DNA from: Rhodobacter sp.
GTDB taxonomy: Bacteria; Pseudomonadota; Alphaproteobacteria; Rhodobacterales; Rhodobacteraceae
Length of the DNA stretch: 43,408 bases
Reading direction: 5' to 3'
Assembly (NCBI GenBank): GCA_020250445.1
Contig: JADCEF010000002.1
Span: forward strand, 1-43,408
In this document: positions 16,746 through 25,675 of the stretch, one piece after another
How positions within the stretch are numbered: position 1 is the first letter of the stretch
How the letters are laid out: the number at the start of each line of letters is the position of its first letter
Program-made: the position numbers and the translations under genes
Notes under the pieces: generated by a model
What the model saw: only the letters and a program-made list of their open reading frames with translations
The model's database searches: none
Told to the model about the DNA's origin: nothing

Positions 16746-18065
16746 TCAACCCAGCGCGGTTTCCGCGGCGGCGGCAAGCCGCAGCAGGCGGGCCTCGCCA
16801 TATGCCGGTCCCATCAGACTGATCCCGCAAGAAGGCTCTCCGGCAGGAAGGGTGACGGCGCACAGGCCCAGCAGGTTCGCAATGCGGGTGTTGCGCAGCG
16901 CCAGCAGGTTTTCGGACACATAATAGGCGTCATCCGTCATCAGCCGCTTCGCATGGGGCGGCAGGATCGGGGCCGTGGGCAGGATCACCGCATCCGCGCT
17001 GCCAACCCGGTCTGCCCAGATCTGGCGCAGCCCGCGCAGCCGCCGCCAGCCCGCCACGTAATCTGCCGCAGAAAACCCCGCCCCGCTGCGGAACCGCTCC
17101 AGAATGCGGGGGAACATCTTCTGCGGTGCTGCCTCGATCACATCGCGCCAGATCGCATAGGCTTCGGCGGTAAACAGCACGGGCGCCAGGGCCATCGCCT
17201 CGGCCACTTCCGGGGCTTCAAGCCGCTCTACCCGCGCACCCGCCGCTGCAAGGCGGGCCACCGACCGGTCAAAAGCGGCGGCAGGTTCGGGGCGCAGCCC
17301 GTCCAGTGCCACGGTTTCCAGCACCAAAAGCCGCGCCCCGCGCAGCTCTGCCCCGCGCAGATCGGGCGCAGGCTGCCCGTCCAGTATGCCCAGCAGCAGC
17401 GCACAATCCTCGACACTGCGCGCCAGCGGGCCGACAGTGTCAAAGCTTTCGCACAGCGGCACCGTGCCGGTCAGCGGCAGAAGGCCCGCCGTGGTCTTGA
17501 GGCCCACCAGATCGTTCCAGGCCGCCGGGATTCGCACCGACCCGCCCGTGTCCGACCCGATGGCAGCAGGGGCAAGACCGAAGGCCACCGATGCCGCCGC
17601 CCCCGATGATGATCCGCCCGCCACCGCATCTGGGTCGTTGACCGACGGCGGGGTGGCCGTGACAGGGTTCAGCCCCAGCCCCGAAAAGGCCAGCTCCGAC
17701 ATATGGGTCTTGCCCAGACAGACCAGCCCCGCCAGGGTTGCCCGCGCCAGTACCTCGGCATCTGCCGCAGGGGTGCGGTGCCTGAGCAGCGCCGATCCCG
17801 CTTCGGTCGGTGTCCCGGCCGTGTCGAACAGGTCTTTCCACGACAGCGGCACGCCATCCAGCAGCCCTTTGCGCAGGCCCGCCCTGGCACGGCCCGCCGC
17901 CGCCATCGCCTCGGCCCGGGCGCGGTCCGGGGTAAGGCGGGCATAGATACGCGGCGCAAGCGGATGTGCGTCGATCGCGGCCAGCTGCGCCTCGACCAGT
18001 TCGACGGGGTGCACCTTGCCCGCCCCGATCGCCCGACCCAGCTCGCCCGCTGTCCGCTTGTCCAT
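16746..18065 (-). CDS. Amidase (amidase signature family)
   Basis: This 439-residue hydrolase carries the Ser-cisSer-Lys triad of the amidase signature family: Lys77 in 'GVPLSWKDLFDTAG', the cis-serine in 'GGSSSGAAASVAFGL' (about 152-154) and the nucleophile Ser176 in 'SDTGGSVRIPAAW'. The frame is open to 18137, but GGAGAG six bases before the ATG at 18065 fixes the start ('DKRTAGELGRAIGAG'). It is a stand-alone amidase; no gatB or gatC lies nearby, so it is unlikely to be GatA. The substrate is unknown. It is transcribed divergently from the UbiH-family gene across 82 bp. Confidence 0.9.
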   Translation of the reverse strand: MDKRTAGELGRAIGAGKVHPVELVEAQLAAIDAHPLAPRIYARLTPDRARAEAMAAAGRARAGLRKGLLDGVPLSWKDLFDTAGTPTEAGSALLRHRTPAADAEVLARATLAGLVCLGKTHMSELAFSGLGLNPVTATPPSVNDPDAVAGGSSSGAAASVAFGLAPAAIGSDTGGSVRIPAAWNDLVGLKTTAGLLPLTGTVPLCESFDTVGPLARSVEDCALLLGILDGQPAPDLRGAELRGARLLVLETVALDGLRPEPAAAFDRSVARLAAAGARVERLEAPEVAEAMALAPVLFTAEAYAIWRDVIEAAPQKMFPRILERFRSGAGFSAADYVAGWRRLRGLRQIWADRVGSADAVILPTAPILPPHAKRLMTDDAYYVSENLLALRNTRIANLLGLCAVTLPAGEPSCGISLMGPAYGEARLLRLAAAAETALG

Positions 18066-18147
18066 GCCGCTCTCCCGATCCGTCCGGCGGACGGTAGCGG
18101 CAGAGCGGCGCATGGACAATCCCGCGCCCGGTGCCATAGTTCAGGAG

Positions 18148-19374
18148 ATGACAGAGAAGAGTGACATCTTGATCGTGGGCGGCGGGCTGAACGGCCCCGC
18201 CCTTGCCCTGGCGCTGGCGCAGGGCGGCCTGCGCGTGACCGTGATCGACGCGCGCCCTGCACCCGACCGGGCCGCGCGCGGATTTGACGGGCGCGCCTAT
18301 GCGCTTGCCATTGCCTCCAAACGGCTCCTGACCGTTCTGGGTGTCTGGCCCCGCGTCGCGAACCGGACCCAGCCGATCCTGCAGATCAAGGCCAGCGATG
18401 GCCTTGCCGGGGCGGGTGCCGCCCCGTTCTTTCTGACCTTTGACGCCGCCGAGATCGAAGAAGGACCGATGGGCTTCCTGCTGGAAGACCGGTTCCTGTA
18501 CAGCGCCTTGCACTCTGCCATGTCGGACACGCCCGGCATCACCCTGCTGTCGGGCGAAAGCGTCGTCGCGCAGGAGGTGACGGCAACCGGTGCCGCCGTG
18601 ACGCTGGCGTCCGGCCGCACCCTGACAGGGCATCTGCTGGCAGGTTGCGACGGGCGCGGCAGCGGCACCGCCGAACGGGCCGGCATCCGCCGCATCGGCT
18701 GGGGCTATGGCCAGACGGCGCTGGTGACCGCCGTGGCGCATGAGCTGCCACACAACGGCATCGCGCACCAGTTCTTCATGCCGGAAGGGCCGCTTGCCAT
18801 TCTGCCCCTGCCCGGCAACTTCAGTTCCATCGTCTGGACAGCGGCCGAAGCCCGCGCGACCGCCATCCAGGCACTGTCCGATTCCGGCTATCTTGCCGCC
18901 CTGCGCCCGCGCTTCGGCAGGTTTCTGGGCGACATCGCCCTTGCCGGGGAAAGGTTCACCTACCCGTTGTCGCTCAGCCTTGCGACCAGCTACGTCGCCC
19001 CGCGCCTGGCCCTTGTGGGGGACGCAGCCCATGGGGTGCATCCCATTGCCGGTCAGGGCCTGAACCTTGGCCTGCGCGACGTGGCCGCGTTGGCCGAGGT
19101 GCTGCTGCTGGCGCAGCGGCGGGGCGAGGATATCGGGGCCATCGACGTGCTGGAACGCTATCAGCGCTGGCGGCGGTTCGACGCAACCGCGCTGGCACTG
19201 GGCATGGACACGGTCAACCGCCTGTTCTCGAACGACAACCCGATCCTGCGCCTTGGCCGCGACCTTGGCCTTGGGCTGGTCAATGCGGCCCCCGCGCTGC
19301 GCCGCGGCTTCATCCGCCAGGCGGCGGGCCTGACGGGGGATCTGCCAAAGCTGCTGACGGGTCGTCAGATCTGA
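18148..19374 (+). CDS. UbiH/UbiF/COQ6-family FAD-dependent monooxygenase
   Basis: The protein has 408 residues. The N-terminal FAD-binding GxGxxG is 'ILIVGGGLNGPALALALAQG'; the middle DG motif is 'LAGCDGRGSGTAERAGI'; the GD motif and family signature is 'LVGDAAHGVHPIAGQGLN' followed by 'LGLRDVAALAEVL'. These mark the ubiquinone-ring hydroxylases (UbiH, UbiF, UbiL, UbiM); which ring position is modified cannot be told from sequence alone. At 18148 an AGGAG directly abuts the ATG, which is tight, so the in-frame ATG at 18112 is an alternative that would add 12 residues. Confidence 0.9.
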   Translation: MTEKSDILIVGGGLNGPALALALAQGGLRVTVIDARPAPDRAARGFDGRAYALAIASKRLLTVLGVWPRVANRTQPILQIKASDGLAGAGAAPFFLTFDAAEIEEGPMGFLLEDRFLYSALHSAMSDTPGITLLSGESVVAQEVTATGAAVTLASGRTLTGHLLAGCDGRGSGTAERAGIRRIGWGYGQTALVTAVAHELPHNGIAHQFFMPEGPLAILPLPGNFSSIVWTAAEARATAIQALSDSGYLAALRPRFGRFLGDIALAGERFTYPLSLSLATSYVAPRLALVGDAAHGVHPIAGQGLNLGLRDVAALAEVLLLAQRRGEDIGAIDVLERYQRWRRFDATALALGMDTVNRLFSNDNPILRLGRDLGLGLVNAAPALRRGFIRQAAGLTGDLPKLLTGRQI

Positions 19375-19413
19375 CCGTCGGCGGCATTATCTGTTCACAA
19401 ATATCCCGGGGGT

Positions 19414-19432
19414 CCGGGGGCAGCGCCCCCGG
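19414..19432. terminator. GC-rich stem-loop between convergent genes
   Basis: An eight-base-pair stem CCGGGGGC-AGC-GCCCCCGG lies between the ends of the UbiH-family gene and trm112. It lacks a clear T tract on either strand, so intrinsic termination is uncertain; it may only protect 3' ends. Confidence 0.45.
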
Positions 19433-19450
19433 GGGCTGGAACGCTCCCCG

Positions 19451-19645
19451 TCAGTCGATCTGCCGCGCCTCGCTGACCAGCATGATCGGAATGCCGTCCC
19501 GGATCGGAAAGGCCAGGGCTGCGGCACGCGAAATCAGCTCCTGCCGCGCAGCGTCATAGGTCAGCACCGCCTGGGTCACCGGGCAGACCAGCGCCTCAAG
19601 CATGCGCCGGTCATGCAAGGGTGCCGGATCCGGATCTTCACTCAC
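19451..19645 (-). CDS. Trm112 family protein (YcaR-like)
   Basis: A 64-residue protein with '[20 protein letters not shown]', '[20 protein letters not shown]' and 'LVSEARQ', the compact Trm112/UPF0434 fold. In place of the full zinc set only one cysteine remains, as in many bacterial members. Trm112 proteins in eukaryotes and archaea are partners of methyltransferases; the bacterial role is poorly defined. The GTG start overlaps the TGA of the upstream Lon-N gene (GTGA), so translation is coupled. Confidence 0.87.
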   Translation of the reverse strand: MSEDPDPAPLHDRRMLEALVCPVTQAVLTYDAARQELISRAAALAFPIRDGIPIMLVSEARQID

Positions 19646-20286
19646 TGCATCACCTCGTCGCCATTGCCGCGGCGCAGGGCGAACTCGATCAGCGTCACCA
19701 GGGTTTCACGCCGCGTTGTCAGGGACGGTGCCTCCAGCAGCGCCTGCTTGTCCTCGGGCGCGAAAGGGCACAGCATCGACAGCGAGTTGATCAGCAACTC
19801 TTCTTCCGCACCCTTCAGGCTGCCCCAGTCGGTCGACAGTTCCATCGCCTCGAAATAGCGTTTCAGTGCCGCCATGAATTCGGCGCGCCTGAAACCCGGG
19901 TCGCTTTCCGCCCCGCCCAGATCTCGGGCGAAGGGGGCCCAATCCACCTGGCAGCGCCGGTAGGGAGCAAAGCCCTGCACTTCCTGAAGCACGCGAAAGC
20001 GCGACAGTCCTGACAGGGTGATCATGTAACGCCCGTCTTCGGTTTCGGAAAACCCGGTCAGGCGCCCCGCACAGCCGATGGCATGAAGGCGTTTCTCTGC
20101 TGCCGCCGGGACCTCGCGCGGCTGGATCATTCCGATCAGCCGGTGCCTGGTTTTCAGCGTGTCGTCCACCATCTGAAGATAGCGCGGCTCGAAGATGTGC
20201 AGCGGCAACCTTGCCCGCGGCAACAGCAGCGCCCCGGAAAGCGGAAACACGGGGATGGTATCGGGAAGGTCGGTCATTCCTGTCAT
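19642..20286 (-). CDS. LON peptidase substrate-binding domain protein
   Basis: This 214-residue protein is a free-standing Lon N-terminal (PUA-like) domain: '[20 protein letters not shown]', '[12 protein letters not shown]', '[19 protein letters not shown]' and '[13 protein letters not shown]'. It has neither AAA+ nor protease domains. Such proteins are common in alphaproteobacteria, usually in the order thioredoxin-LonN-Trm112 as here, which suggests one operon (27 bp to the thioredoxin gene, GTGA overlap with trm112). The function is not established; a role in protein quality control beside the CnoX-like protein is plausible. The second ATG (20277) is an alternative start. Confidence 0.9.
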   Translation of the reverse strand: MTGMTDLPDTIPVFPLSGALLLPRARLPLHIFEPRYLQMVDDTLKTRHRLIGMIQPREVPAAAEKRLHAIGCAGRLTGFSETEDGRYMITLSGLSRFRVLQEVQGFAPYRRCQVDWAPFARDLGGAESDPGFRRAEFMAALKRYFEAMELSTDWGSLKGAEEELLINSLSMLCPFAPEDKQALLEAPSLTTRRETLVTLIEFALRRGNGDEVMQ

Positions 20287-20313
20287 GCGCCGGTACCTAG
20301 ACCGCCGTGGCGA

Positions 20314-21216
20314 TCAGGCAAATATCATCGACGACAATCGGCGACGCCCCTTCAGGACGATCGGGTCCGTCGGCTTCAGCGCCTCGAAGATGATGAAAAG
20401 CTGCGCCTTGGCCGCGCCGTCATTCCACTCGCGGTCCCGGCGGAACAGCTCCAGCAGCTCGTCCACAGCCTCATCCACCTTTCCGGCGGCATGCAAGGCA
20501 AGCGCCAGATCAAACCGCGCCTGATGGTCGTTCTCATTGGCCGCGACGGCAGCCCGCAGTTCGGCCTCGGGCCCGGCATTTGCCGCCTGCCGCGCCAGTT
20601 CGATCTGCGCCCGTGCCGCCTCAATCTCCTTTGCCTTCGCAATTCCTGCCGGGGCCGCGTCTGCCAGCGCCTGCGCCCGGTCGATCTCGCCCAGCATCAG
20701 ATGCGCGCGGATCAACCCGCCATAGGCTGCTGCATTGGCAGGGTCTTCGCCCAGGATGGCTGCAAAGGTTTCCACCGCATCCACCACGGCACCCTCGGCC
20801 AGCATGGCCTCGGCTGCTGCAAGGGCATCGCCAAGCCCGCCGTCACCGGCCAGTGCGGCAACCCGGTCGATGAACTTTCTGATCTCGGATGCCGGCAGCG
20901 CGCCCTGGAACCCGTCCACAGGCTGGCCCTGCCAGAAGGCATAGATGGTGGGAATTGACTGAATGCGCAGCTGCGCCGCAATGCGCTGGTTCTGATCGAT
21001 ATCGATCTTCACCAGCTTCACCCTGCCGCCCGCCGCCGTCACGGCGGCCTCCAGTGCGGGCGTCAGCGTCTTGCAGGGGCCGCACCAGGGGGCCCAGAAA
21101 TCGACAATCACGGGGACGGTCTGGCTGGCCTCGATCACGTCGGCCATGAAGCTGGCCTCGGTCACGTCCTTGATCAGGCCCGGCGCGGGCTGCGGCTTGT
21201 CTGCAAATCCGAACAT
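20314..21216 (-). CDS. cnoX: CnoX/YbbN-type thioredoxin with TPR domain
   Basis: The 300-residue protein combines an N-terminal thioredoxin domain (about 14-120) with a C-terminal TPR-like helical domain (about 125-300; 'AAAYGGLIRAHLMLGEIDRA', 'HQARFDLALALHAAGKVDEA'). The active site is WCGPC (44-48), so it should be redox-active, unlike E. coli CnoX, which lacks the first cysteine. CnoX proteins are chaperedoxins that hold oxidised clients and hand them to GroEL and DnaK. It is the first gene of a run with the Lon-N protein and Trm112. It is divergent from the YgiW-like gene across 174 bp. Confidence 0.9.
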   Translation of the reverse strand: MFGFADKPQPAPGLIKDVTEASFMADVIEASQTVPVIVDFWAPWCGPCKTLTPALEAAVTAAGGRVKLVKIDIDQNQRIAAQLRIQSIPTIYAFWQGQPVDGFQGALPASEIRKFIDRVAALAGDGGLGDALAAAEAMLAEGAVVDAVETFAAILGEDPANAAAYGGLIRAHLMLGEIDRAQALADAAPAGIAKAKEIEAARAQIELARQAANAGPEAELRAAVAANENDHQARFDLALALHAAGKVDEAVDELLELFRRDREWNDGAAKAQLFIIFEALKPTDPIVLKGRRRLSSMIFA

Positions 21217-21390
21217 GGCAACTCTCCCTCTGCATTGGGTCTGCCCCTATATGATCGCAGGCGCGACAAAGGCCAAGAGGCAACCGGGTGGCAATCGGCG
21301 GGGCACAGGTTGCGTCTTGAAACTGTGACGGCTGAATGGTAACTTTTTACCGTGTGGCGCTTGGTCACAGGTATGGAGTTGGATGGAAAG

Positions 21391-21738
21391 ATGAAGAAAT
21401 TCGCGAAGATAGCCTGCGTGATGGCCCTTGTGGCGGCAACACCGGTGGCGGCGCAGTTCACCGGCCCCAGCGTTGCAGGTGCAGAAATGACGGTGGCGCA
21501 GGCCGCTGCGGCCCGGGCGGGCACCTATGTGACCCTGGTTGGAAACATCGTTGCGCACCAGCGTGAGGATTATTTCACCTTCCGCGATGCCTCGGGCGAA
21601 ATCCGGGTTGAAATCGATGACGAGGTCTTCCGGAACCGGCCCGTCGCGCCCGAAACCAACGTCCGCCTGCTGGGCGAGGTCGATACCGGCCGGAGCGGCC
21701 CCTATGTCTGGGTGAAATCGCTCGAAATTCTGCCCTGA
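21391..21738 (+). CDS. YgiW/YdeI-family periplasmic OB-fold (BOF) protein
   Basis: The protein is 115 residues from the ATG at 21391, with a signal peptide 'KKFAKIACVMALVAATPVAAQ'-like N terminus. The mature part is a BOF domain: 'TVAQAAAARAGTYVTLVGNI', 'DYFTFRDASGEIRVEIDDEVF' in outline, and 'VRLLGEVD...VWVKSLEI'. E. coli YgiW and YdeI are stress-linked periplasmic proteins with this fold. Upstream in-frame starts exist (21352, 21373) but would put charged residues in front of the signal. It converges with exonuclease III. Confidence 0.83.
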   Translation: MKKFAKIACVMALVAATPVAAQFTGPSVAGAEMTVAQAAAARAGTYVTLVGNIVAHQREDYFTFRDASGEIRVEIDDEVFRNRPVAPETNVRLLGEVDTGRSGPYVWVKSLEILP

Positions 21739-21766
21739 CCGGGCGCACAGGGGGTCCGGCCCGCGA

Positions 21767-22555
21767 TCAAAGATCAAAACCGGCGAAAACCGGAACATGG
21801 TCTGAAGGTTGATCCCATCCGCGCACAGGCCGCAGGATGCGGCTGCCATGGGCGGCCCCCGCAATATCGGGCGTTGCCCAGATATGATCCAGACGCCGCC
21901 CCTTGTCGGCCGTGTCCCAGTCGGGGGCACGGTAGGACCACCAGCTGTAAAGCAGCCCTGACGGAATGTCCTTGCGCGTGATGTCCACCCAGTTGCCCGC
22001 CTCCTGCACCTGCGCCAGATGATCGACCTCGATGGGGGTGTGGCTGACGATCTTGAGCAGTTGCCTGTGGTTCCAGACATCATCCTCGCGCGGGGCGATG
22101 TTCAGATCGCCGACCAGAATGGCCTTGCCCGGCCTGTCCCGGCGGAAATGATCGCGCATCCCGGTCAGAAAATCCAGCTTCTGGCCGAACTTCTCATTCT
22201 CCACCCGGTCAGGGATATCGCCGCCTGCCGGAACATAGCAGTTGTGGATCGTAACCCCGTTCTCCAGCCGCGCGGCGACATGGCGCGCATGGCCAAGCTG
22301 TGCGAAATCCTGCTCGCCCGCATCCGTGATCGGCAGCCTCGACAGGATGGCAACACCGTTGTAGCCCTTTTGCCCGCGGGCAACGACATGGCGGTAGCCC
22401 AGTGCGGCAAAGGCGGCAAGCGGCATCTGTTCCACCGGGCTTTTGCATTCCTGCAGACACAGGACGTCCGGCTGCTGTTCGGCCAGAAGCCGCGTCACCA
22501 GACCTTCGCGCAGGCGGACGGAATTGATGTTCCAGGTCGCAAGGGTAAAGGGCAT
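21767..22555 (-). CDS. xth: Exodeoxyribonuclease III
   Basis: A 262-residue exonuclease/endonuclease/phosphatase-fold enzyme with 'LATWNINSVRLRE' (metal-site Asn), 'VLCLQECKSP' (catalytic Glu), 'YNGVAILSR', 'LVGDLNIAPREDD' (Asp/Asn) and the C-terminal 'GWDQPSDHVPV' (Asp-His). It has AP-endonuclease and 3'-exonuclease activity in base-excision repair. AAGGAG abuts an ATG at 22561 and sits six bases before the ATG at 22555, so the latter is chosen. The 170 bp from the gene start to the terminator at 22732 hold nothing recognisable. Confidence 0.93.
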   Translation of the reverse strand: MPFTLATWNINSVRLREGLVTRLLAEQQPDVLCLQECKSPVEQMPLAAFAALGYRHVVARGQKGYNGVAILSRLPITDAGEQDFAQLGHARHVAARLENGVTIHNCYVPAGGDIPDRVENEKFGQKLDFLTGMRDHFRRDRPGKAILVGDLNIAPREDDVWNHRQLLKIVSHTPIEVDHLAQVQEAGNWVDITRKDIPSGLLYSWWSYRAPDWDTADKGRRLDHIWATPDIAGAAHGSRILRPVRGWDQPSDHVPVFAGFDL

Positions 22556-22731
22556 CGGCATCTCCTTTTGCGCGTGAGCCTAGGCAACCGTCGGCAAAGG
22601 CTCAACCCCGGTCAGCTCATGCCAGGGCCCGGCGCGGACAGCAAGAAGCCCGGACGAGGTTCTGGCGGGGGGTATCCCTTGCGGGGATCAGGCCCGGTCT
22701 GCCGGTACCGGTCCGGATCAAGACATCCCGG

Positions 22732-22758
22732 AAAAAAAGGCCGGGCAATTGCCCGGCC
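22732..22758 (-). terminator. Rho-independent terminator of the response regulator gene
   Basis: On the minus strand a perfect stem GGCCGGGC-AATT-GCCCGGCC is followed by seven T residues, about 115 bp after the stop codon of the response regulator. The GGGCAATTGCCC core is the same as in the porin terminator at 30.3 kb. Confidence 0.88.
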
Positions 22759-22872
22759 AGGTCCAACAGGGAGGTTGCTGCACCATTGCCCCGGTACAGC
22801 GAGGGGAACTTCGGGCAGAACATTCCGCCCTTGACCGCTACTTTGGGCCAGAGTCTGACCACAATAAGACGA

Positions 22873-23559
22873 TCATGCAACCAATCTGTAACCGCCGCTT
22901 TCCGTAACCAGCAGCCGCGCATTTGAAGGATCAGGCTCGATCTTTTGACGCAACCGGTAGATGTGCGTTTCCAGGGTGTGGGTTGTCACACCGGCATGAT
23001 AGCCCCACACCTCGTGCAGCAGGACATCGCGGGCAACAACGCCCTGGCTTGCACGATACAGGTATTTGAGAATATTGGTTTCTTTTTCTGTCAGACGGAT
23101 CTTGCGATCTTTTTCGTCGACAAGGATCTTCAGCGAAGGCTTGAAGGTGTAGTGGCCAAGCTGGAACACCGCATCTTCCGACTGTTCATGCTGGCGCAAC
23201 TGGGCACGGATGCGCGCAAGCAACACAGGAAACTTGAACGGCTTGGTGACATAATCATTGGCCCCTGCATCCAGACCAAGAATCGTGTCGCTGTCCGAAT
23301 CATGTCCGGTCAACATAAGAACGGGGCATTTGACCCCCTGCTTGCGCATCCGGCGGCACAGCTCGCGCCCGTCCGTATCCGGCAGGCCGACATCAAGGAT
23401 CACCAGATCGTAATGTCCAGCCTTTGCCTTTTCCATGCCCTCGACACCCGTGCGGGCTTCGAAGACGTCAAAGTCCTCGGTCATGACCAATTGTTCGCTC
23501 AACGCTTCGCGAAGGTCGTCGTCATCGTCCACCAGAAGAATTCTCTTGAGGTTCGCCAT
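22873..23559 (-). CDS. OmpR/PhoB-family response regulator
   Basis: This 228-residue protein has a receiver domain (about 5-120: acidic patch 'LLVDDDDD', phospho-acceptor Asp56 in 'VILDVGLPDTDG', Thr84, Lys106 in 'YVTKPFKFP') and a winged-helix effector domain (about 128-226: 'LTEKETNILKYLYRASQGVV', 'VWGYHAGVTTHTLETHIYRL'). No histidine kinase lies next to it, so it is an orphan within this window. It is transcribed divergently from ribA across 142 bp and has its own terminator, so it is a single-gene unit. Its targets cannot be inferred. Confidence 0.93.
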   Translation of the reverse strand: MANLKRILLVDDDDDLREALSEQLVMTEDFDVFEARTGVEGMEKAKAGHYDLVILDVGLPDTDGRELCRRMRKQGVKCPVLMLTGHDSDSDTILGLDAGANDYVTKPFKFPVLLARIRAQLRQHEQSEDAVFQLGHYTFKPSLKILVDEKDRKIRLTEKETNILKYLYRASQGVVARDVLLHEVWGYHAGVTTHTLETHIYRLRQKIEPDPSNARLLVTESGGYRLVA

Positions 23560-23701
23560 TGCACTGCTCCTCTGTTGCCCGCCGCCAGATGCGCCTGCCC
23601 CCCGGAACGCGCAAGGTTTGCGACAGGGTTTTCACGCGCTCGTGTCGCGGGCAGGGCAAATGTTTCAATTTCCCACCATCCTGCCTAGATAGGGCGAATC
23701 C

Positions 23702-24805
23702 GTGACGCAGGTTTTCATGTCCCTTGGCCCGACCATCATCGAACGTCTCGCCCGGGCACGGGCGGACCTGCGCTTGGGCGTACCGGTGGTGTTGATAGCG
23801 GGCGGCCGCGGGGTGCTGGCGGTTGCTGTTGAGACGCTGTCTGCGGCACGTCTTGCCGGCCTTCGGGACATGGGCGCGCCGGAACTGGTCCTTACGGCCC
23901 GCCGCGCGGACACGCTGAAGGCCCGGGCCTATGACGGCGATCTGGCCCGCATCGCCATTCCCGACGGTGCCGCCTTGCCCTGGCTCCGGGCCATTGCCGA
24001 TCCGGCCGATGACCTGAACGCCCCGATGAAAGGTCCCTTCCGGTCCTTGCGCGACGGGCCTGCGGACCTGCACCGGGCGGCGATCCAGCTTGTGAAATCC
24101 GCACATCTCCTGCCGGCGGCCGTCGTTGTGCCGGTACCGCATGCGCTGGCCCTTGCCGGCGACGCCAACCTTACCCTGATTGCCCTGGCAGAGGCCGGCC
24201 CGGAATTGCTGCGCGCCTCGCCCCTTCACGCGGTGGCGTCTGCGCGGCTTCCCATGGCTGCCTCCCAGGTAGGCCGCGTCCATGTGTTTCGTCCCGAAGA
24301 CGGTGGTGAAGACCACTTTGCCATCGAGATCGGCCGACCGGACCGATCGGCACCGGTGCTGGCCCGGCTGCACTCTGCCTGTTTCACCGGCGATGTGCTG
24401 GGCAGCCTGAAATGCGATTGCGGCCCGCAGTTGCGGGCGGCATTGGCGCAAATGGGCCGCGAAGGGGCGGGCGTGTTGCTGTATCTCAACCAGGAAGGGC
24501 GCGGGATCGGGCTTGCCAACAAGCTGCGCGCCTATTCCCTGCAGGATCAGGGATTTGATACGGTTGACGCCAACCACCGGCTTGGCTTTGAAGATGACGA
24601 GCGCGACTTTCGGCTGGGGTCGGGAATTCTGCGGAAGCTTGGCTTCCGTACCGTGCGGCTGATGACGAACAATCCGCGCAAAATCTCGATGATGCAGGCC
24701 AACGGGATTGACGTGACCGAACGCGTTCCGCTGACGGTGGGCCAGACCGATCAGAACGCCGCCTATCTTGCCACCAAGGTCGCCAGGTCCGGTCACCTGA
24801 CATGA
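23702..24805 (+). CDS. ribA: GTP cyclohydrolase II (with degenerate RibB-like N-terminal domain)
   Basis: This 367-residue protein has a RibA domain in its C-terminal half: 'HSACFTGDVLGSLKCDCGPQ' holds the three zinc cysteines with the C-x10-C-x-C spacing of E. coli RibA, and 'LYLNQEGRGIGLANKLRAYS' is the active-site segment; 'LGFRTVRLMTNNPRKISMM' follows. The N-terminal half (about 1-165) is in the position of the RibB domain of RibBA but lacks its acidic signature, so it probably has no DHBP synthase activity. It opens GTP in the first step of riboflavin synthesis. The start is either the GTG at 23702 (AGGG eight bases ahead) or the ATG at 23717. No FMN riboswitch is seen upstream. Confidence 0.92.
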   Translation: MTQVFMSLGPTIIERLARARADLRLGVPVVLIAGGRGVLAVAVETLSAARLAGLRDMGAPELVLTARRADTLKARAYDGDLARIAIPDGAALPWLRAIADPADDLNAPMKGPFRSLRDGPADLHRAAIQLVKSAHLLPAAVVVPVPHALALAGDANLTLIALAEAGPELLRASPLHAVASARLPMAASQVGRVHVFRPEDGGEDHFAIEIGRPDRSAPVLARLHSACFTGDVLGSLKCDCGPQLRAALAQMGREGAGVLLYLNQEGRGIGLANKLRAYSLQDQGFDTVDANHRLGFEDDERDFRLGSGILRKLGFRTVRLMTNNPRKISMMQANGIDVTERVPLTVGQTDQNAAYLATKVARSGHLT

Positions 24806-25305
24806 GCCGGACCGACATTGTCGTTACCCGCTGGGGGGCCCGGTTCATGGGCCGCCGCTTTGCCTGCGCCATCGGGCGCGGCGGGATCACCCGCACCAAG
24901 CGTGAAGGCGATGGGGCAACACCGGCCGGAACGCATCATTTCGTCGGCATGCTGTACCGGCGTGACCGTCTGGCAGCCACGCAACTGCCTGACTGGGCAC
25001 TGCCCACCGGCCCTTCCGACCTGTGGTCGGACGACCGCCGCGACCCGGACTACAATCTGATGGTGCGCAGGCCGCACCCCTGGGGACACGAGCGGCTACA
25101 GCGGGCCGACCCGCTGTATGATCTGATCCTGATCACTGACTGGAACTGGCCCCGCGCGGTTCCCGGCGAAGGATCGGCGATTTTCGTGCACATCTGGCGC
25201 AAGCCGCGCCACCCCACGGCCGGCTGTGTTGCCTTTTCACGGCCCGACCTGCTGTGGATCGCGCGGCGGATCCGTCATCAGACCAGGCTGATCATCCGCG
25301 CCTGA
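24802..25305 (+). CDS. L,D-transpeptidase family (YkuD) protein
   Basis: A 167-residue protein whose C-terminal half carries a YkuD active site: 'SAIFVHIWRKPRHPTAGCVA' with His130 and Cys142 as the predicted catalytic pair. The segment 'GGITRTKREGDGATPAGTH' is also typical of this short subfamily. There is no signal peptide or transmembrane helix, so a classical periplasmic cross-linking role is not obvious; export by another route or a cytoplasmic role is possible. Its ATG overlaps the ribA stop (ATGA), so the two are co-translated. Confidence 0.87.
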   Translation: MSRTDIVVTRWGARFMGRRFACAIGRGGITRTKREGDGATPAGTHHFVGMLYRRDRLAATQLPDWALPTGPSDLWSDDRRDPDYNLMVRRPHPWGHERLQRADPLYDLILITDWNWPRAVPGEGSAIFVHIWRKPRHPTAGCVAFSRPDLLWIARRIRHQTRLIIRA

Positions 25306-25675
25306 TCCCTTTCCAGACCCCTTTGGAATGCTTGACAGGGTGCCGAAAAGAAATCCCCGCCGCTTGCCGGACGGGAACATCATCCTGATCCGCCGGAAAG
25401 AGGCTGTCATTTCGTGCGGACCCCGAAACGCACCGCGTTTCCCCGCCCGGTCAGAGGCCGCGGTCCAACAGGAACCCGTCATGCAAGCACAACGCAGGCC
25501 AGCGCCCGCCCCACCCCCGGCAGGCGTGCTGCACGCGCGGCGCAGGGCCGGGGCGATGGCCCCGGCCGGACCGCACGGGGCCTGCGGCAGAGTTCCCTGT
25601 TGTCCGATCAGCAGCCCATACGGTTGGCAGTTTTCCAGCAGCCTGTTAGCCTTGCCCTGCGGACAGGGGGGGGCT
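25306..25675. repeat. Intergenic region with a solo copy of the end-repeat family
   Basis: From about 25395 the sequence parallels 42950-43110: a hairpin GAAACGC-ACC-GCGTTTC (25425-25441) followed by CCCGCCCGGTCAGAGGCCG and, near 25496, AGGCCAGCGCCCGCCCC. These are blocks of the repeat at the window ends. An open frame runs through it into the amylosucrase gene but is arginine/proline-rich and repeat-derived. No promoter could be assigned. Confidence 0.6.

Noticed and set aside
17440-19041. 533-codon open frame on the minus strand
   Set aside because: It is a shifted frame across the amidase and antisense to the UbiH-family gene, both of which have full motifs.
23560-23701. Possible FMN riboswitch before ribA
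   Set aside because: None of the conserved RFN-element helices is recognisable, and the region is only 142 bp shared with a divergent gene.
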